A DNA stretch of 64,000 bases from Phycisphaeraceae bacterium (lineage in GTDB: Bacteria > Planctomycetota > Phycisphaerae > Phycisphaerales > Phycisphaeraceae): positions 372,001 through 436,000 of the forward strand of contig JAJDCY010000024.1 of NCBI GenBank assembly GCA_029260595.1, in the 5' to 3' direction. The notes below the pieces were generated by a model. The model was given only the letters and a program-made list of their open reading frames with translations. It was not told where the DNA came from and did no database searches. Numbering within the stretch: the first letter of the stretch is position 1; every line of letters begins with the position of its first letter. A program made the position numbers and the translations under genes. Below are positions 60,414 through 64,000 of the stretch, one piece after another.

Positions 60414-62995
60414 TGCAGATCCCGACGTCCCGTGGTGGGCGCGGTCGGGGCAAGACGCTGCGGCGGATCGCCGCAAGCCTCGTGGTGTTCCTGCTCCTGC
60501 TGATCATGCTCGCGGGCGCGTTCGGTGCGGGCATGCTCAACCATGAGATCATGACCGACTACTTCCATCCGGCCCGGATGTGGGCCAACCGGTTCAAACG
60601 CCGGGTCGGCAACCCCGCGCGATGGGTTGCCGCGTCGTGGCGGGCGCAGCCGCAGCGTCTGATCCTGGACATCAAGCACCAACACTACGAGAAGCTCGTC
60701 GAGAAGCGGGCCGATGCAATGGAGCTGGGCATCCTCCACGCGGCGCCGGATGACTACGTCTCCGCGACGCTCTCGTACGGCGACGAATCGGTCAAGGTCA
60801 AGGTGCGGCTCAAGGGTGATTGGGTCGATCACCTCGCCGGCAGCAAGTGGTCATTCCGGGTCAAGGTGCGCGGCGACAACACTTTTATGCGGATGAAGCG
60901 CTTCTCGTTGCAGCACCCGGCCACACGCAACTACGCCCACGAGTGGCTGTTCCACCGCGTCCTGCGGCGTGAGGGATTGATCGGTCTGCGATACAAGTTC
61001 GTGGTACTCACCGTCAACGGTAAGGACCTGGGCGTCTACGCCATGGAGGAGCATTTCGAGAAACGACTCATCGAGGAGCAGCACCGGCGGGAGGGCCCGA
61101 TCGTCCGGTTCAACGAAGACCTTTTCTGGGCCGGTACCGGCCAGGATGTCTACCACGCCAGCCACGTGGACGGGTTCAGCATCGAGCGCAGCCTCCGCGA
61201 CGAATCATCCCGCCCGGCGATGGTCAAAGCCGTGTCTTTGCTAACCGCGTTTCAGCGCGGCGAGTTGGATGTCGCCGAGGTATTCGATGTGCCGCAACTC
61301 GCCCGGTACTACGCGCTGTCCGATCTTCTCAGCGCCGAGCACAACATCCACTACCACAACCTGCGCTTCTACTACAACCCCGTCACCTCGCGCCTCGAGC
61401 CGATCGGGTTCGACGCACAGGGCTGGGGCGTTACCGACGAGATCCTCGAGCACACCCAGACCAAAGACCCCACCCGGCCGTTTTTCACCTTTAACCGCCG
61501 GCTCTTCGCCAATCCGATTTTCGTCGCCGCCTATCACCGTGAGCTGCGCCGGGTCTCGCAGCCAAGCTACCTCGACGCGCTCCTGGAGGAACTTCAGGAC
61601 GACCTGGACGAATCACTCGAGATCCTTTACACCGAGTTCCCCGGAGCGTTGTTCACCACCGACTACCTTCGGATAAATCAACAGAACATCCGCCGGACGC
61701 TCGATCCGCCGAAGCTCATCCACGCCTGGTTGGGTGACGCCCCGGCCGGCGACGGCTCGCAGGCGACACTGCGGCTGGCCAACCTTTGCGCACTGACCGT
61801 TGAGGTGTCCGCCCTGGTCCGGGATGATGGCTATGAGACCCCGATCGGACCGCGTGTGTTACTCGGGCGAAAAACGGCCAAAGACCCTCTCGAGTACCAC
61901 GAGATCCACATCCCCCGGCCACCCGACACCGCGAGCGCGCCGCCGCGCGTGCTCGCGCGAGTATTGGGTTTGGAGAAGCAGCACGAAGTCCAAGTGTTTG
62001 TCTGGGCACCCGTCAGCGCGGCGGCCCTGAGGTCGGACACGCTCCGTGCCGACGCCAATGCCGAGAGCTTTGACTTCGTCGACGTAAACCACACCGATCA
62101 CACGATCGACTTGCTCCCCGGGACTTGGGCGGTCAATCGCGACCTGATTTTTCCCGCCGGTTTCGAGGTGCGGGCCGGACCGGGTGTAACGCTTGACCTG
62201 GGTGCCGGCGTCAGCATCATCTCGCGGTCGCCGTTGCGGTGGCGCGGTGACGAGATCAGCCCCGTGACGATCCGGTCGTCGCAGGGGCAAGGCCAGGGGC
62301 TGGTTGTCCTCGGTGCGCAGACGACCAGCATCCTCGAACACGTAAACTTTGAGAACCTCGCAAGCCCGCAGCGCCAGGGGTGGTCGCTACCGGGTGCAGT
62401 AACCTTCTACGAATCTCCTGCCGCCCTGCACCGTTGCCGTTTCGTGGCCAATCGCTCGGAGGACGCGCTGAACATCATCCGAGGCGAAGTTCAGCTTTCG
62501 AATTGCGATTTTGTACGCACGCAGGCCGACGCGCTGGATGCGGACTTCGCCCGGGGCACGATCGATCACTGCCGGTTCATCGAGGCCGGCAACGACGCGA
62601 TCGATGTGTCCGGGTCGGTATTCGATGTCGCCGACGTCGTGATCCGCCGGGCCGGCGACAAAGCCATCAGCGCCGGCGAGAACAGCACCCTCAACCTCCG
62701 CCGCCTGCGAATCACCGATTCGGAGATCGCCATCGCCAGTAAGGACCTTTCGACGGTCAACCTCTGGGAATCTCAGATCATCGACACCACCGTGGGCCTG
62801 GTGGCCTATCAGAAGAAGCCTGAGTTCGGCCCCGGCACGATCGCGGCCCGCGGATTGGAGATGCGCGGCATCGAGCGCACATCCCTGCTCGAGCAAGGCT
62901 CGGCCATCACCATCGACGGCCGCGCGATCCCACCGGGCAAAGACAAAGTCGAGGAGATTCTCTACGGCGCGTTGTACGGCAAAAAATCGGACTAA
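60413..62995 (+). CDS. CotH-kinase protein with C-terminal beta helix
   Basis: The 860-residue product has an N-terminal transmembrane helix (LVVFLLLLIMLAGAFGAGML). The CotH-kinase domain covers about residues 100-430: KWSFRVKVRGDNTFMRMKRF, EWLFHRVLRREGLIGLRYKFVVL, NGKDLGVYAMEEHF and LEPIGFDAQGWG (the Asp expected to bind metal). From about 560 there is a right-handed beta helix (NCDFVRTQADALDADFARGTIDHCRF and related turns). CotH proteins phosphorylate spore coat or surface proteins in other species. It lies between DUF4956 and VTC genes in one operon. Confidence 0.88.
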   Translation: MQIPTSRGGRGRGKTLRRIAASLVVFLLLLIMLAGAFGAGMLNHEIMTDYFHPARMWANRFKRRVGNPARWVAASWRAQPQRLILDIKHQHYEKLVEKRADAMELGILHAAPDDYVSATLSYGDESVKVKVRLKGDWVDHLAGSKWSFRVKVRGDNTFMRMKRFSLQHPATRNYAHEWLFHRVLRREGLIGLRYKFVVLTVNGKDLGVYAMEEHFEKRLIEEQHRREGPIVRFNEDLFWAGTGQDVYHASHVDGFSIERSLRDESSRPAMVKAVSLLTAFQRGELDVAEVFDVPQLARYYALSDLLSAEHNIHYHNLRFYYNPVTSRLEPIGFDAQGWGVTDEILEHTQTKDPTRPFFTFNRRLFANPIFVAAYHRELRRVSQPSYLDALLEELQDDLDESLEILYTEFPGALFTTDYLRINQQNIRRTLDPPKLIHAWLGDAPAGDGSQATLRLANLCALTVEVSALVRDDGYETPIGPRVLLGRKTAKDPLEYHEIHIPRPPDTASAPPRVLARVLGLEKQHEVQVFVWAPVSAAALRSDTLRADANAESFDFVDVNHTDHTIDLLPGTWAVNRDLIFPAGFEVRAGPGVTLDLGAGVSIISRSPLRWRGDEISPVTIRSSQGQGQGLVVLGAQTTSILEHVNFENLASPQRQGWSLPGAVTFYESPAALHRCRFVANRSEDALNIIRGEVQLSNCDFVRTQADALDADFARGTIDHCRFIEAGNDAIDVSGSVFDVADVVIRRAGDKAISAGENSTLNLRRLRITDSEIAIASKDLSTVNLWESQIIDTTVGLVAYQKKPEFGPGTIAARGLEMRGIERTSLLEQGSAITIDGRAIPPGKDKVEEILYGALYGKKSD

Positions 62996-63043
62996 CACCC
63001 AACAGGCCTGCGGGCTTAAGCTGTTGACCGGAGCGCATCAGGA

Positions 63044-63724
63044 GTGACACAGGCGTACCGCTACGAACGTAAGTTCATGACAACGCTCACGCGTCCTGAC
63101 GCTCAGTGCGTGCTGCGTCACCACCCGTCGATGTTCCGGGCGATCTTTCAGCCGCGACAGGTTAACAACATCTATCTCGACGACGCCGCCTGCTCGAATT
63201 ACACGGAGAACGTCGACGGAGCCGCCCAACGCCGCAAGATCAGAGTCCGCTGGTACGGCGATCTGTTCGGATCGATTCATAAGCCCGTTTTGGAGATCAA
63301 ACTCAGGGAGGGCTATCTGGGCCGGAAGGTCTCGTACGCTCTGGCGGGGTTCGAAATGACCGAACGGGCTCCGGGCCCGCTCCTACGCCGGGTGTTCACG
63401 GATTCTTCGCTACCTGATGCGTTGCGGGCGGAGTTAGCTGTCCACGAGCCCCAGCTCGTTAACTCCTACTCCCGTTCGTACGCGCTGTCCGCGGACAGCC
63501 GATTCCGAGCTACGCTCGACTCGGACCTTACCTACTACTCGCGGGGCCAACTCGGAAACAGCCTCCGACACAAACACGCCGACCGCGCGCACCGGATCAT
63601 CGAGTTGAAGTACAGCGCCGCCGATGACCACGACGCGAACCGGGTCTCGGATCATTTCCCGTTTCGGATGACGCGCAGCTCAAAGTATGTGATGGGGCTT
63701 GATACTGTCGGTGCGGTGTCATGA
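63044..63724 (+). CDS. VTC-domain protein, polyphosphate polymerase-like
   Basis: The 226-residue product has the VTC triphosphate-tunnel pattern: YRYERKFMTT, VNNIYLDDAACSNYTENVDG, RKIRVRWYGDLFGS and PVLEIKLREGYLGRK. These residues (RYERKF, R/K pairs and LEIK) bind polyphosphate in yeast Vtc4. It should make or bind polyphosphate in the cytosol, beside the DUF4956 membrane protein. GTG start at 63044 with GGAG upstream. It completes a three-gene operon. Confidence 0.88.
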   Translation: MTQAYRYERKFMTTLTRPDAQCVLRHHPSMFRAIFQPRQVNNIYLDDAACSNYTENVDGAAQRRKIRVRWYGDLFGSIHKPVLEIKLREGYLGRKVSYALAGFEMTERAPGPLLRRVFTDSSLPDALRAELAVHEPQLVNSYSRSYALSADSRFRATLDSDLTYYSRGQLGNSLRHKHADRAHRIIELKYSAADDHDANRVSDHFPFRMTRSSKYVMGLDTVGAVS

Positions 63725-63752
63725 GACGAGCAATCCCAGCCGTGCTGTGGCA

Positions 63753-64000
63753 TCAGGGACTCGCCCACGGTTGGTCCAGCCGATACAGGTGCCTGCCGGT
63801 CGCCGGGAGCTGTGTGATCAGTCGTGGCGACGGGTGCTCCCGCAGCGACCCCGGTACGGCGAGCAGGTACACCGGCCGACCGTCTGCGCCCACACCGGGC
63901 AGGTCGCCGACGGTCAGGCTGAGCATGTCGCGGTTCGAGTAGAGCAGCAGCGCCGGCGGTGGACCGGCCGTGGTCGCCGGCGTCGGCGAGACCCAGAAAA
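63753..64000 (-). CDS. Partial hypothetical protein (C-terminal end)
   Basis: The frame enters from the right edge and ends at 63753, leaving the last 82 codons. The visible part reads PALLLYSNRDMLSLTVGDLPG and VYLLAVPGSLREHPSPRLIT, a plausible soluble or periplasmic domain with a strong coding pattern. No family is recognised from so short an end. It is convergent with the VTC operon. Confidence 0.6.
   Translation of the reverse strand, partial: FWVSPTPATTAGPPPALLLYSNRDMLSLTVGDLPGVGADGRPVYLLAVPGSLREHPSPRLITQLPATGRHLYRLDQPWASP

Noticed and set aside
63721-63942. Plus-strand open frame after the VTC gene (ATGA overlap)
   Set aside because: The opposite strand has a protein-like frame that ends at 63753, while the plus-strand frame has an odd composition rich in Arg, Ser and Cys.

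Overview
The window is high-GC bacterial DNA with few spacers and mostly housekeeping genes, plus a dense set of secreted proteins. The best guess for the source is a planctomycete, probably of the class Phycisphaerae. The reasons are the many proteins ending in a PEP-CTERM signal (nine, all inferred from a VPEP/IPEP-type motif, a hydrophobic stretch and terminal arginines), a pseudopilin with an H-X9-DG-like end, a BatA/DUF4159-type von Willebrand cluster, stand-alone genes for ribosomal protein S18 and the ATP synthase epsilon subunit, and a two-domain ThiE. This assignment is inferred from gene content and not tested by a search.

Layout. 1-11.6 kb: a partial membrane protein, an RNase H gene next to a C4 zinc-ribbon coiled-coil gene, a PEP-CTERM sugar-dehydrogenase-like protein, recX, a TPP riboswitch driving thiC and a coupled lipoprotein, a YHS-domain lipoprotein, mutS and tRNA-Glu. 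11.6-26.6 kb: an island read almost entirely from the minus strand. It holds six PEP-CTERM proteins (one an animal-type haem peroxidase), three related small secreted CxxC/RAPP proteins, two membrane proteins fused to a spermidine-synthase-like domain, and a pseudopilin. A 15-bp perfect dyad of the Fur-family 7-1-7 type lies just upstream of a strong promoter in its middle. 26.6-36.6 kb: a hypothetical gene, a DUF4126-like zinc-ribbon membrane protein, a four-gene von Willebrand/DUF4159 operon, and a hypothetical protein. 36.6-39 kb: a sigma factor, anti-sigma, Spy-like and His/Arg-rich secreted protein cassette. 39-45.4 kb: zwf and pgl (oxidative pentose phosphate pathway), two acyltransferases, ilvC. 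45.4-59.5 kb: two PEP-CTERM proteins, a DUF255 protein fused to a DsbD-N-like domain, rpsR, uvrA, atpC, mnmG, a PilZ protein, thiE. 59.6-64 kb: a DUF4956 - CotH kinase - VTC operon and the end of one more gene.

The most interesting part is the 14.3-26.5 kb island. Three diverged copies of one small secreted family (conserved PxCP(V/I) site, a CxTCxM(L/F)A site and a RAPP tail) are interleaved with PEP-CTERM proteins, several of which carry HxH motifs. Together with the Fur-like operator this suggests a metal-responsive, surface-exposed system. That function is an inference; the repeated family, the gene order and the dyad are directly visible.
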